NCBI GenBank assembly: GCA_024232355.1
Contig: JAAEPW010001205.1
Span: forward strand, 1-24,683
Source: Chloroflexota bacterium
Lineage (GTDB): Bacteria > Chloroflexota > Anaerolineae > B4-G1
Direction of reading: 5' to 3'
Length of the DNA: 24,683 bases
Below are positions 1 through 8,171 of the stretch, one piece after another. Position 1 is the first letter of the stretch. Each line of letters begins with the position of its first letter. The notes beneath the pieces were generated by a model. It did not search any database. It saw nothing but the letters and a program-made list of their open reading frames with translations, and was not told the origin of the DNA. The position numbers and the translations under genes were made by a program.

Positions 1-127
1 GAACTTGGCCACTAGGTCACTAAATGACAATATTTTGGACATATATCGCATCCTTGCTTGAAATGTCTATACACATTAGTGCATATTTCACTATTAGTCA
101 AGCGATCGAGGTACTGTTTATTCTAAA

Positions 128-753
128 ATGAGAATTGCTGCCACCTTGAATATCGAGGTGCCGCACTGGATCGACAAAAAGGCGGAGGAAAAATATAGTT
201 GGTACGTAACCCTTGCCAGCAGCGCCAGTCTGTTTGACCTGATAGAATTGGGGAATGCAGAGATTGAGATGGGCGGTTCCCCATTCTTTGCTGATGTTAG
301 TCTTGAGGCCAATCCGGTCTCTCTGCTGATCGTAGAAATAAACGAGCTCACCGGCGAAATAAGCATGTGGGTGGCGGATGGCACGCCTTATGTGACCGGC
401 GATTTCACGTTGGGATTCAGAATAGGCGCCAAGGTGTTGTGGGAAGGCTTTCCCAACGCAGGTATAAGTCTGGAGACCAGTCTTCAGTTTGGTACATTCA
501 CATACGATGGTGGTAATGATGAGATTGGCGGATTCAAAGGAACCCTCTCCACCTCAATTGGTCCTTGGGACTGGAGTGGGGCCATGTTCATCGATACCGA
601 TTTCGATGTGACGACCGGTGGCGATGTGGACAACTACCAACTGGTTACCCGCGAGCGCGTACAGCGCGCCCTGGCCCAGTCATATCCGAGAATGCGCTCT
701 AACACCCCCGGAGATGCGCCAATCGCGCCATTATCCTGGCAACAGATCCGGAC
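128..753 (+). pseudogene. 5' fragment of a large secreted modular protein, frame-broken and lacking a signal peptide
   Basis: This open frame runs into the next gene but in a different frame. Coding character (beta-rich, Gly/Thr/Asp-rich, e.g. GAKVLWEGFPNAG and GPWDWSGAMFIDTDFDV) is good to about residue 195 and then turns into basic, Cys/Trp-containing shadow sequence. Meanwhile frame 1 becomes convincing from about position 721 (AIILATDPDLDFPATL). One extra base near 730 would join the two parts as one protein. The fragment starts without a signal peptide and its nearest GAGG is 16 bases from the ATG, which is poor. Positions 1-127 are AT-rich with stops in all three forward frames, so the gene also seems to have lost its true 5' end. 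No domain family was recognised. It may be a decayed gene or the product of a sequencing indel; the missing signal peptide favours decay. Confidence 0.55.
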
Positions 754-3700
754 TTGGATTTCCCGGCAACTTTATCGCGGGCCAGTTCAGACGTCGCCAA
801 CCAAGCGCCGCAAGATGTGCTGGTTGACGTGGACGTACTTTACACTACCGATATGCGCATCATACTGGATAGCCAGGCCGGCGGTCCCACGATGACCTTG
901 ATCTCCCCCAACGCTGTCTCCTACGGGCACGATAACCTGCCGCAAGGTATCACTTATACCGAACAAAGCACCTACGTCCCTGGCCCTGGTCTCAGCCCGG
1001 CCGCCGATCAAGGGATGGGCCAACTGCGCGTAGGGCACGCGGTCAATGGCGAGGGCGCCATGGACGCATTGCTCAACGGCAACCTGGCCTTTAGCTCGCT
1101 CAACTTTGCCGATACCAGCGCCTACCAGAACTTTGCGCCGGGGGTCTATACCGTTACCTTTGTCGCCGCCGGTACAACGTCGCCGGTTTTGGCAGAGATC
1201 ACGGTCAACCTCGGCGTGGGCCTGGATTACACCGTCTTGGCTGTCGGTACGCCCGGCGCTATCCAACCGTGGGCTATTCAAGACAACAATGCGCCGCGCG
1301 AAGAAAACAGCAGCGCCTACCTGCGCCTGGTCAACACTGCCGACGGCGCGCCAAACATCTCTTTGAAGGAAAGACTGGGGCAAGAGATATTCAATGATGT
1401 ACCGTATCCGGGGCTGGGCGACTATACCGAACTCTACCCCAAACGCTTTAACTTTGATCTACAGAACGCTGAAACAGGAAGAATACTCTTTGATATGCCC
1501 AAGGTCACACTAGAAGACGGTGCGCTCTACACTCTGTTTGTCTACAACACAGCGAACGGCGTTATTGCTAAACTCGAACAAGATGCCGCGCCAACAGCCC
1601 GCTTGAACGTTGCTTATGCCCTGGGGCAATTGCACAACTTGAGCCTCAGCGTTGACGGGCGGGTTATCAGCGACAGCCTGTCAGCCGGGCAAACGACCAA
1701 TCCCATCTACCTGGCTGCGGGCAGCCACAATGTGCAAGTGAGCCAAGGCGGGAGTACCCTGCTGACGCAAACAGTATTCGTCAGTGGAACAAATAACTAT
1801 GCCCTGACCCTCTTTGAAGATGGTGGAACGCTGGACACAAGTTGGTCGCTGAACAACTATACACCCGGATTCAAGCAGGCGGGGTTGCGTTTGAACCATC
1901 AAGCTCCCGGCGCGCCAGCGGTGGATGTTGTTCTGCTTCATCCCACCACTGGGCTGAACCTGCCTGTCGCTTCAAGCATATCCTACTCGCAGACGAGTGA
2001 ATCTCTGGATGTGGAAGGCTTGGCTTTACCCTACACGGTCACCGTCCGCGAAGCGGGAACCCTAACTATGTTGCTGACCTTGAACAATGTCTTTCTAAAG
2101 CCGGGCAGCAATGTCACCCTACACCTGGTGGAACAAAGCGGCGCGACGGCGCTGGGCTATAGTCTGGACAACCAACTGGCGTTCAAGACCCTGGGAATGT
2201 ACCAAATGGCGCAAGCACAGCCCGGCAAGTGGCAAGTAAATTTGCACGGCGATATCGCTGGCGCAGCCAATTACGAACTGTCTGTTGAAGGCAAAAAACC
2301 GATCCCGGACGTACAAGATGTACACGTAGATACTGGCGCTACACCACCAGTGTTGCAGTGGCGGCTGAACAGTCCCCAACCCGAAACGGCGGTCAGCATC
2401 TATTACCAAACTGAGCCAATCACCCAGATGGTGACCATCACCAATACTGATGGGAGCACCCAAACGGTTCCCACCCAGGTCTTTGATGGTCAAACCGTAA
2501 CCGGCACGCTCCAGGCGCCCCTCAATCCGGCCTGGACAGAAGGCGGCAGCGAACCATACTACGAACCGAGCTGGACGGACGGGACGCTGCACAGCTACAC
2601 CCTGCCCCAAGGTCTGCTCTTGAGCGGAACCTACTATGTATACCTCGAAGTGGATGACGGAGCTAATACACTGATTCGAGCAGTCGCACCGGAACCGATT
2701 ACGGTCGTCCATCCGTGGCCGGACAACTGGTTGGCGGGGTTGATCTTGAACCCCACCGACTATCGTCAAGCTGTGGCAACGTGGGATGAATTCCCCAACC
2801 CGGATGTTGGCAGTTATGCCTTGGTGTACCAAAGCTCGGAAACAACGCAAACCTTTAGGGGCGTGACATCCTTTATCCCTGAAGCAACTCTCCACAATCT
2901 CAATCCCGGACAGACCTACACCTTTACAGTTGAAGCGTGGGATCACGCTGGCAATCGGGTCAGCGTCTCGGAAGCGGAAAGCGTGACCATTGCCGGCGCT
3001 GAATTCAACCTGACCGCCGCGCCCGCTCCCTTGCAAGTGATCGCCGGGCAAACGATCAGCACGGCAGTGACCTTGAATACCTCACTCGACCCGTATCCTG
3101 AACCGATTGGTTTGTACCCGGGCGCGCGTTCCGACGGACTGGGGCTTGACTTGGCCAGTAATCTGGTAACGCCGACCCTTGCTGGCATCACGGTACCGGT
3201 AACAATCACTACCGGCGCGTCAATGTCTGCCGGTGTCTACACGGCCACAATTCTGGGACAGGGAAATGGGATAAAGCAAACAACTGAACTGCAAGTACAA
3301 GTGCTTGCCCCCACCTTTGAGTTGAACGCCACTCAAAACCAACCCACGTTGGGAGACAAAGAGGCTGTGGTTGTGAGCATCACCGCTGACCGGCTTTACG
3401 GGCATACAACGCCAATATGGCTGGAAGCAGTGGACAGTCCTTCGCCGCTGACCACGTTTGACGAGCAACGGTTGGAAATTGGGCAAAGCAGGACGCTAAC
3501 CATCACCGATGTGCCCTTCCTCGATGGCGGGGACTATACGTACCAAATTGTTGGCACAGACGGCGTCAACCGAATCGTTCTTACCCAAACCCTGACCGTT
3601 TTCAAGCCCGTTTACGACCTTGCCCTTTCCCAAACCGTGGTCACAGCCACAGTCGGCCTGACCAACACCTTCCATATCACAATAGATGCCAACCTGGGTT

Positions 3701-4458
3701 ATGGCTGGGATTGGCCGGTGACGCTCCTGCTAGACCCGCAGTTTGCTCCCCCTCGCGGGCGATTTGGCTTTAACCAAAGCGCGGAGGGTCTGGACGAGTA
3801 CGTGGTGCTGGCAGAATCAGAGCAAGTACAAGTATTAATTGAGACTCTACCCAAGACCCCTCAGGGAATCTACATCCTACCCATCATCGCCGAAAGCAAC
3901 GGTCGCCAAAAAGAACTCGAGGTCTGGTTGAATGTGGCGGAGCTGGTAGTCCAGCCGTCTGCCAACTCGATCTACCTGCCACTGATACTCAAATCATCGT
4001 CATCATCACCGCTGCCCATCGTAACAGCCCCCGACCTGGTGGTAGGGCAAATCATTGCCGCCAGTGGCAACATCACGGTCGTCGTCCAGAATCAGGGTAA
4101 CGCCCCCGTCACCGACGAGTTCTGGGTGGACGCCTACATCAATCCCGACCCGCCTCCTACGGCCGTCAATCAGTCCTGGGATACCTTGGGCGCTGAGGGG
4201 TTGACTTGGGCGATTGATACCTCGGTCCTGCCCATCCAGCCGGGGCAAACGCTCACCCTGATCATCGGCGACGTCTACTACTGGCCTGACCTGAGCAGCG
4301 TCACCCTGCCTCTCTCTGAAGGAACGCCGGTCTATGCCCAGGTGGACTCGATGAATGCCTACGAGACGTACGGAGCGGTGCTAGAGAGCCACGAGATCGC
4401 GGGCGAGGCATATAACAATATCAGTGGCCCGGTGTTTTCGATGAAGGATGGGGAGTAG
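754..4458 (+). CDS. Large modular surface protein: DUF4397-like, fibronectin III, Ig-like and CARDB-like modules
   Basis: The product has 1234 residues from the ATG at 754, but in-frame coding begins earlier (about 721), so this is the 3' part of the frame-broken gene starting at 128. Modules in order, by rough residue: DUF4397-like repeats at 88-175 (LRVGHAVNGEGAMDALLNG), 186-270 (AYLRLVNTADGAP), 282-365 and 376-470 (LRLNHQAPGAPAVDV); a fibronectin III domain at 655-745 (LNPGQTYTFTVEAWDHAGN); three Ig-like repeats of about 100 residues at 750-1063; the tail motif SIYLPLILK at 1072; a Ser run; then a CARDB-like domain at 1090-1229 (DLVVGQIIAASGNITVVVQN). Known members of these families are extracellular adhesion or structural modules. 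No catalytic residues were seen. The tail motif is internal here rather than terminal. An extracellular role is inferred; no signal peptide survives in the window. Confidence 0.8.
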   Translation: MDFPATLSRASSDVANQAPQDVLVDVDVLYTTDMRIILDSQAGGPTMTLISPNAVSYGHDNLPQGITYTEQSTYVPGPGLSPAADQGMGQLRVGHAVNGEGAMDALLNGNLAFSSLNFADTSAYQNFAPGVYTVTFVAAGTTSPVLAEITVNLGVGLDYTVLAVGTPGAIQPWAIQDNNAPREENSSAYLRLVNTADGAPNISLKERLGQEIFNDVPYPGLGDYTELYPKRFNFDLQNAETGRILFDMPKVTLEDGALYTLFVYNTANGVIAKLEQDAAPTARLNVAYALGQLHNLSLSVDGRVISDSLSAGQTTNPIYLAAGSHNVQVSQGGSTLLTQTVFVSGTNNYALTLFEDGGTLDTSWSLNNYTPGFKQAGLRLNHQAPGAPAVDVVLLHPTTGLNLPVASSISYSQTSESLDVEGLALPYTVTVREAGTLTMLLTLNNVFLKPGSNVTLHLVEQSGATALGYSLDNQLAFKTLGMYQMAQAQPGKWQVNLHGDIAGAANYELSVEGKKPIPDVQDVHVDTGATPPVLQWRLNSPQPETAVSIYYQTEPITQMVTITNTDGSTQTVPTQVFDGQTVTGTLQAPLNPAWTEGGSEPYYEPSWTDGTLHSYTLPQGLLLSGTYYVYLEVDDGANTLIRAVAPEPITVVHPWPDNWLAGLILNPTDYRQAVATWDEFPNPDVGSYALVYQSSETTQTFRGVTSFIPEATLHNLNPGQTYTFTVEAWDHAGNRVSVSEAESVTIAGAEFNLTAAPAPLQVIAGQTISTAVTLNTSLDPYPEPIGLYPGARSDGLGLDLASNLVTPTLAGITVPVTITTGASMSAGVYTATILGQGNGIKQTTELQVQVLAPTFELNATQNQPTLGDKEAVVVSITADRLYGHTTPIWLEAVDSPSPLTTFDEQRLEIGQSRTLTITDVPFLDGGDYTYQIVGTDGVNRIVLTQTLTVFKPVYDLALSQTVVTATVGLTNTFHITIDANLGYGWDWPVTLLLDPQFAPPRGRFGFNQSAEGLDEYVVLAESEQVQVLIETLPKTPQGIYILPIIAESNGRQKELEVWLNVAELVVQPSANSIYLPLILKSSSSSPLPIVTAPDLVVGQIIAASGNITVVVQNQGNAPVTDEFWVDAYINPDPPPTAVNQSWDTLGAEGLTWAIDTSVLPIQPGQTLTLIIGDVYYWPDLSSVTLPLSEGTPVYAQVDSMNAYETYGAVLESHEIAGEAYNNISGPVFSMKDGE

Positions 4459-4486
4459 AGAGTAGAAAGAGTCTAACGTCTGATTC

Positions 4487-4514
4487 TTCACTCTTTGTTC
4501 CAACAAAGTATAAT
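4487..4514 (+). promoter_or_regulatory. Candidate promoter with a 7-bp dyad filling the spacer
   Basis: TTCACT (4487-4492) and a perfect TATAAT (4509-4514) are 16 bp apart. The perfect inverted repeat CTTTGTT-CC-AACAAAG (4493-4508) fills exactly the spacer, so a bound repressor would block polymerase. The -35 is weak. It lies 83 bases before the start of the small Trp-rich gene. Nothing else was identified in the 138-base gap after the preceding stop. Confidence 0.45.
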
Positions 4515-4596
4515 TACTTCAAGCTCCGTCTTGGGGGTAGCGTCCCGAGATGGGGCTGCGAGCGAAGCGAGATTTTCTTGTCAAAGGGGAAATGAA

Positions 4597-5145
4597 ATGA
4601 GAGAGAATATTGGATTCAAGTGTGGTCTTTGTGCTATGCTGGTCGTCAGTGTCGCTTGTGTTATGCTGGGGTTGCTCTGCTTTCCCGCATTGACGAACGC
4701 CGCGCCGGGTCTGTTGCTGCCGCCGCGCAATACCAGCACCCCACTGCCAACGCCTACGCAACCTGTCCAGTTGACGCCAACGTCTCAACCGACCTCTCCG
4801 CCCAAGCCTGCGCCGGCTGGGGCCAAGATCGAGTTGCGGGTCCAGTTCCCTGCCGACTGGCCGTGGGACGAGCTATATTGGCAAGATTTGTGGACCGTTG
4901 TCCAATGGCAAGATGAAAAGGGAAACTGGCATGACGTGGATGGCTGGCAAGGAAATCCTATTGCATACAGCACGGGAGAAGCAATAGTGATGTGGTGGTT
5001 GCCGGATGAACTCTTGGGTCAGGGACCGTTCCGCTGGGTGGTGTATCAGAGTCAAGCAGGCCAGTGGCTGACGATCAGTGCGGTGTTCCATTTGCCTTCT
5101 CTCGTCAACCAGGTGGAAGAGGTGCGGGTGTCCATCAAGTACTGA
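4597..5145 (+). CDS. Small secreted protein with Pro/Thr linker and Trp-rich beta domain
   Basis: The product has 182 residues. The start at 4597 is chosen because AAAGGGGA (4583-4590) is 6 bases upstream and the protein then begins with a classical signal peptide: MRENIGFK, a hydrophobic core, and ALTNA as the likely cleavage site. The open frame extends to 4495, but that extension would mask the signal. A Pro/Thr/Gln-rich linker (about residues 45-72) leads into one domain of about 110 residues rich in aromatic residues (WTVVQWQDEKGNWHDVDGW and GPFRWVVYQSQAGQW). The layout of aromatic strands suggests an Ig- or FnIII-like beta-sandwich exposed on the envelope. It is not a named family that I can assign. 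It has its own candidate promoter and is likely monocistronic or a leader gene for 5237-7785. Confidence 0.8.
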   Translation: MRENIGFKCGLCAMLVVSVACVMLGLLCFPALTNAAPGLLLPPRNTSTPLPTPTQPVQLTPTSQPTSPPKPAPAGAKIELRVQFPADWPWDELYWQDLWTVVQWQDEKGNWHDVDGWQGNPIAYSTGEAIVMWWLPDELLGQGPFRWVVYQSQAGQWLTISAVFHLPSLVNQVEEVRVSIKY

Positions 5146-5236
5146 TCCGTGTCTTGGCCGAAAAGCACATCTGCTTCGAATTCAGTCGTGATGGACCTGA
5201 AATCGCAATTCACAATTCTACACAGGAGGCTTTTTA

Positions 5237-5733
5237 ATGAACACACAAGCAACACACAAACAAGTACGATTCTCACCCATCGCGCGCGCTCTTGTTCGCC
5301 GCGTTGGCAGTGGGGCTATGGATGTTGGTTCCCGCCCGGGCCGCGTGGGCCGATTGCGGCGACACGAACCCCACGGTTTTATGCGTGGACGCTGACGCCA
5401 GCGGCACGCCCGATGGCATGAGCTGGACGAACGCCTACACCACGCTGCAAGACGCGCTGGCCAACGCCAACGCCGAGATCTGGGTGGCGACGGGCGTTTA
5501 TACCCCCGGCACCGCCGCTTATGACACATTCGATATTTCACACGCGCTGGCCCTCTACGGCGGCTTTGCCGGGACGGAAACCACCCGCGACCAGCGCGAC
5601 TGGAGCGCCAACCCCACCATCCTCAGCGGCGACATCGATGGGGACGACACGGACACCATCCAGGGCACCAACGCCCGTCACGTTCTTTACCTGGACGGCC
5701 CCATCACCGGCACCACCGTCATCGACTTCCAAC
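5237..5733 (+). pseudogene. 5' part of a secreted beta-helix-type protein, out of frame at a CG repeat
   Basis: A strong ribosome-binding site AGGAGG (5224-5229), 7 bases from the ATG at 5237, opens MNTQATHKQVRFSPIARAL, the basic head of a signal peptide. That frame ends after 51 codons. The hydrophobic core (LFAALAVGLWMLVPARAAWA, then DCG) continues in another frame from 5292. Inserting one CG unit in the (CG)4 tract at 5281-5288 joins them exactly, reading PIARALLFAALAVG. The mature part (DCGDTNPTVLCVDADASGT, ALYGGFAGTET, NPTILSGDIDGDD, TGTTVIDF) matches the N-terminal stretch usually seen before right-handed beta-helix repeats in secreted bacterial proteins. The helix body that should follow is absent: at 5728 the sequence passes straight into a DUF11 repeat in a third frame. 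A TTG start at 5292 is possible but has no ribosome-binding site. Confidence 0.6.
5281..5288 (+). repeat. (CG)4 dinucleotide tract inside a signal-peptide coding region
   Basis: CGCGCGCG lies between the codons for the basic head and the hydrophobic core of the signal peptide of the gene starting at 5237. The present length puts the core out of frame. A length of five units restores a complete signal peptide. It could be a slippage switch or an indel error. Confidence 0.6.
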
Positions 5734-7785
5734 GCGGGCAACCTGCTCGCCACGGGCGTGGTCATCACCGACATCGTGCCGGTCAGCGTGACGCGCGGCA
5801 GCCTCAGCTTTGATAGCAGCGGGGCGCAAATCACCGCCACCGGCAACATCAGCTATGTGTGGCAGGTGGCGGACTTGGGCACGGGCGAGTGGGGCATTAT
5901 CATCATCACCGGCGTGCTCAGCGACTCGCTGGCGGCGGGCGCGTTCGACAATACCGCCACCATCACCACCACCTTGGTGGATGGCAACCCGAGCAACAAC
6001 AGCGACACAATCGCCTTTACCGTGGAACCGCCGCTGGCGGTGGATATGGTCATCCACAAGGCCGTCACCCCCGCCCAAGCTGCCCCAGGAGATCCCATCA
6101 CCTACACCCTGACCTATTCCAACGCGGGCGACGTGCTTGCCACGGGCGTGGTCATCACCGACATCGTGCCAGTCAGCGTGAAGCGCGACGGCCTGAGCGT
6201 CAGCAGCAGCGGGGCGACCATCACCGGCACCGTTAACGAGGTTGACGATTTCGAGAGCGGACTGCCCAGTGGCTCGGACTCTGACGGCATCGCAATTGGA
6301 TTTGTCACCTGGCATGGTCCCACCAGCACAGTGGCAATCACCACCACCAGCACAGCGTCGGCCGGCATTGCGCCGGTGCCGGGCAAGGACGGAAGCAACC
6401 AAGTCATAGCATTGGAGATGAACGTGGAGACCTGGGGTGGCTTTACCCACCGCTTTGAAAACGAAGCCGCGAACGAATGGGTGAGCCAGGATTGGAGCGA
6501 CCACAAGGGCTTTTCCTTCTGGTACTATGGCACGGGAAGCGGCACCACCATCTTTATGGACATACTAGAGAACCGCAATCCCGGCTCGACCGACGCCGAC
6601 GCCGAGCGCTGGACCGTCGAGTGGCCCGACAACAAGGACGGTTGGCAGTTCATCCAGTTTTCGTTCAGCGATCTGGAGCGCAAGGATGTCAATGGCACAC
6701 CGGACGACGGCTGGACGGGCAGGGAGGTACACGGCTGGTCGCTGGCTACAAGGTCCACCGGCGGCCCAGAGACGCGTTACGTGGACGATTTTGGCTTGCA
6801 GTCCACATATGTGTGGCAGGTGGCCGATTTGGCTAGCGGTGAGGGCGGCATCATCACCATCGCCGGCGTGCTATCGGACTCGCTGGCAGCGGGCGCGTTC
6901 GACAACACCGCCACCATCGCCACCGCCTTGGTGGACGGCGACCCAAGCAACAACAGCGACACGGCGAGCGTAACGGTGGAAGGCGTAGCGGTATACGGCT
7001 CGACTCCCGCGCCGGGCAGCGCCATCAACGTGGGCACGGTCAGCGTGGACAGTGCTATCAGCACCACGCTGACCATCAGCGAGATGGGTGGGGCGACCTT
7101 GGCGGTCACGCCGACGTTGAGCGGTGCAGACGCCGGAGATTTTGAGGTTGCGCCAACCACGCTTACCATCTTGGATGACGGGGCGGCTCAAGACTTGACC
7201 ATTTCTTGTACGCCATCGGTTATTGGAACACTGGCGGCCACGCTGACCGTGGCGCACAACGCGCCTAACAGCCCGGCCGTCTATCCGTTGAACTGCACGG
7301 GGATAGCGGTGTTCGAGGTCGACACATCTGGCGGAACCCAAACCTTTACCGACACTATGGGGTCAAAGACCACGATCGACATTCCCGCCGGCGCTTTGAG
7401 CGAGACCACCACCTTTACCTATACCCCGAAAATCACTCCCACTCACCCTGCTCTCTCGGGCTTTGGCTTTGTCGGACGCAACTTTGAACTGAATGCTTCG
7501 TCGCAAATCAGTGGGCAGATCACCATCACCCTCGAATATAGTGACGATGATTGGAGAGATGCCGGCATAAACGACGAGAACTTTCTGCGCCTCCACTACT
7601 GGAACGAGGAGAGTAGCGCCTGGGACGACGTTGCCAACGCCTGTGGTCCACCTGTCCCCACGTATGGACCCGACACGGAAAACAACATCTTGGCAGCGCC
7701 GGTCTGCCACCTTAGCGAGTTTGCTATGGTCGGTCAGAAAGCAGGACACAGTATCTACCTACCACTGGTGCTCAGGAACCAGTAA
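5728..7785 (+). CDS. 3' part of secreted DUF11 / choice-of-anchor D / ZU5-like protein with surface tail
   Basis: About 685 residues with no start of their own. Modules by position: DUF11 repeat one at 5728-6030 (NAGNLLATGVVITDIVPV); DUF11 repeat two at 6100-6975, interrupted at 6235-6804 by a carbohydrate-binding-like beta-sandwich (VDDFESGLPSGSDSDG, FSFWYYGTGSGTTIFMDI, WQFIQFSFSDLERKD, YVDDFGL), reminiscent of CBM11-type domains; a choice-of-anchor D-like domain at 6985-7310 (DAGDFEVAPTTLTILDDG); a ZU5-like domain at 7315-7740 (IDIPAGALSETTTFTYTP); and the terminal tail HSIYLPLVLRNQ. All of these are extracellular protein families. As the sequence stands, the part cannot be translated from the ribosome-binding site at 5224. 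The frame is open back to 5521, but that stretch is shadow sequence with no coding quality. Family assignments are from motif recognition. Confidence 0.7.
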   Translation, partial: SNAGNLLATGVVITDIVPVSVTRGSLSFDSSGAQITATGNISYVWQVADLGTGEWGIIIITGVLSDSLAAGAFDNTATITTTLVDGNPSNNSDTIAFTVEPPLAVDMVIHKAVTPAQAAPGDPITYTLTYSNAGDVLATGVVITDIVPVSVKRDGLSVSSSGATITGTVNEVDDFESGLPSGSDSDGIAIGFVTWHGPTSTVAITTTSTASAGIAPVPGKDGSNQVIALEMNVETWGGFTHRFENEAANEWVSQDWSDHKGFSFWYYGTGSGTTIFMDILENRNPGSTDADAERWTVEWPDNKDGWQFIQFSFSDLERKDVNGTPDDGWTGREVHGWSLATRSTGGPETRYVDDFGLQSTYVWQVADLASGEGGIITIAGVLSDSLAAGAFDNTATIATALVDGDPSNNSDTASVTVEGVAVYGSTPAPGSAINVGTVSVDSAISTTLTISEMGGATLAVTPTLSGADAGDFEVAPTTLTILDDGAAQDLTISCTPSVIGTLAATLTVAHNAPNSPAVYPLNCTGIAVFEVDTSGGTQTFTDTMGSKTTIDIPAGALSETTTFTYTPKITPTHPALSGFGFVGRNFELNASSQISGQITITLEYSDDDWRDAGINDENFLRLHYWNEESSAWDDVANACGPPVPTYGPDTENNILAAPVCHLSEFAMVGQKAGHSIYLPLVLRNQ
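5731..5791 (+). repeat. 61-bp direct repeat, copy 1 (start of first DUF11 module)
   Basis: It matches 6121-6181 with about four differences over 61 bp. The first base of the copy coincides with the point where the upstream beta-helix-type segment ends, so the repeat is a plausible recombination or mis-assembly site. Confidence 0.75.
6121..6181 (+). repeat. 61-bp direct repeat, copy 2 (start of second DUF11 module)
   Basis: Partner of 5731-5791, offset 390 bp. It encodes NAGDVLATGVVITDIVPVSV in the second DUF11 module. The bases before it (CCTATTCC) share TTCC with the junction before copy 1. Confidence 0.75.
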
Positions 7786-7831
7786 GCGGTCAGGGCAAAT
7801 CGCGCCCCGATAGCGGGCGACGATCAAGCCC

Positions 7832-7870
7832 AGAGGGCCAGCAGAATCTTTTGCTGGCCCTCTTTTTGTT
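7832..7870 (+). terminator. Rho-independent terminator after the secreted-protein block
   Basis: A perfect 12-bp stem AGAGGGCCAGCA (7832-7843) / TGCTGGCCCTCT (7852-7863) with an 8-base loop is followed by TTTTTGTT. It lies 46 bases after the stop at 7785. Confidence 0.9.
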
Positions 7871-7910
7871 GGTGGTGTCTTGATTCTTTGATACGGGCGC
7901 GAGTACACAA

Positions 7911-7939
7911 ACAGGTCCGGAAATATTCTCCGGACCTGT
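7911..7939. other. Perfect 10-bp hairpin in the degV upstream spacer
   Basis: ACAGGTCCGG (7911-7920) pairs with CCGGACCTGT (7930-7939) around a 9-base loop AAATATTCT. Neither side has a real T-tract, so it is at best a second, weak terminator or a protein site. Nothing else was found in 7940-8110 except a 6-bp dyad AGACCA/TGGTCT at 8063-8086. Confidence 0.5.
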
Positions 7940-8110
7940 TATATGATGTCTCTTGTGTGAACGATGCCCGTCGCTCCTGCTCGCTGTGCGGACAAGTTGC
8001 GATCACAGCGCCCTCTAGCCCCCATAACCACCATCTCTCTGCCACCGATAGCGCCTGGAACCAGACCACCACCTAGGTCCTGGTCTCTTTATATACGGAA
8101 GCGTTGCGGG

Positions 8111-8139
8111 TTGACGCCACCTGACGATGATCGTATAAT
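8111..8139 (+). promoter_or_regulatory. Sigma-70-type promoter of the DegV-family gene
   Basis: TTGACG (8111-8116) and TATAAT (8134-8139) are separated by exactly 17 bp, a near-consensus housekeeping promoter. The expected transcript start is about 8146, giving a leader of about 25 bases that contains the ribosome-binding site AAAGGAAGG (8155-8163). Confidence 0.85.
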
Positions 8140-8171
8140 GAGGGCATCCAAAAGAAAGGAAGGATCGCCCA

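Noticed and set aside
2119..3051. Minus-strand open frame (310 codons) opposite the first modular surface gene
   Set aside because: Antisense to clear fibronectin III and DUF4397-like coding sequence; low-complexity Arg/Gly/Cys-rich product.
5719..6504. Minus-strand open frame (261 codons) opposite DUF11 repeats
   Set aside because: His/Arg/Gly-rich shadow that mirrors the tandem repeat; the repeats explain its length.
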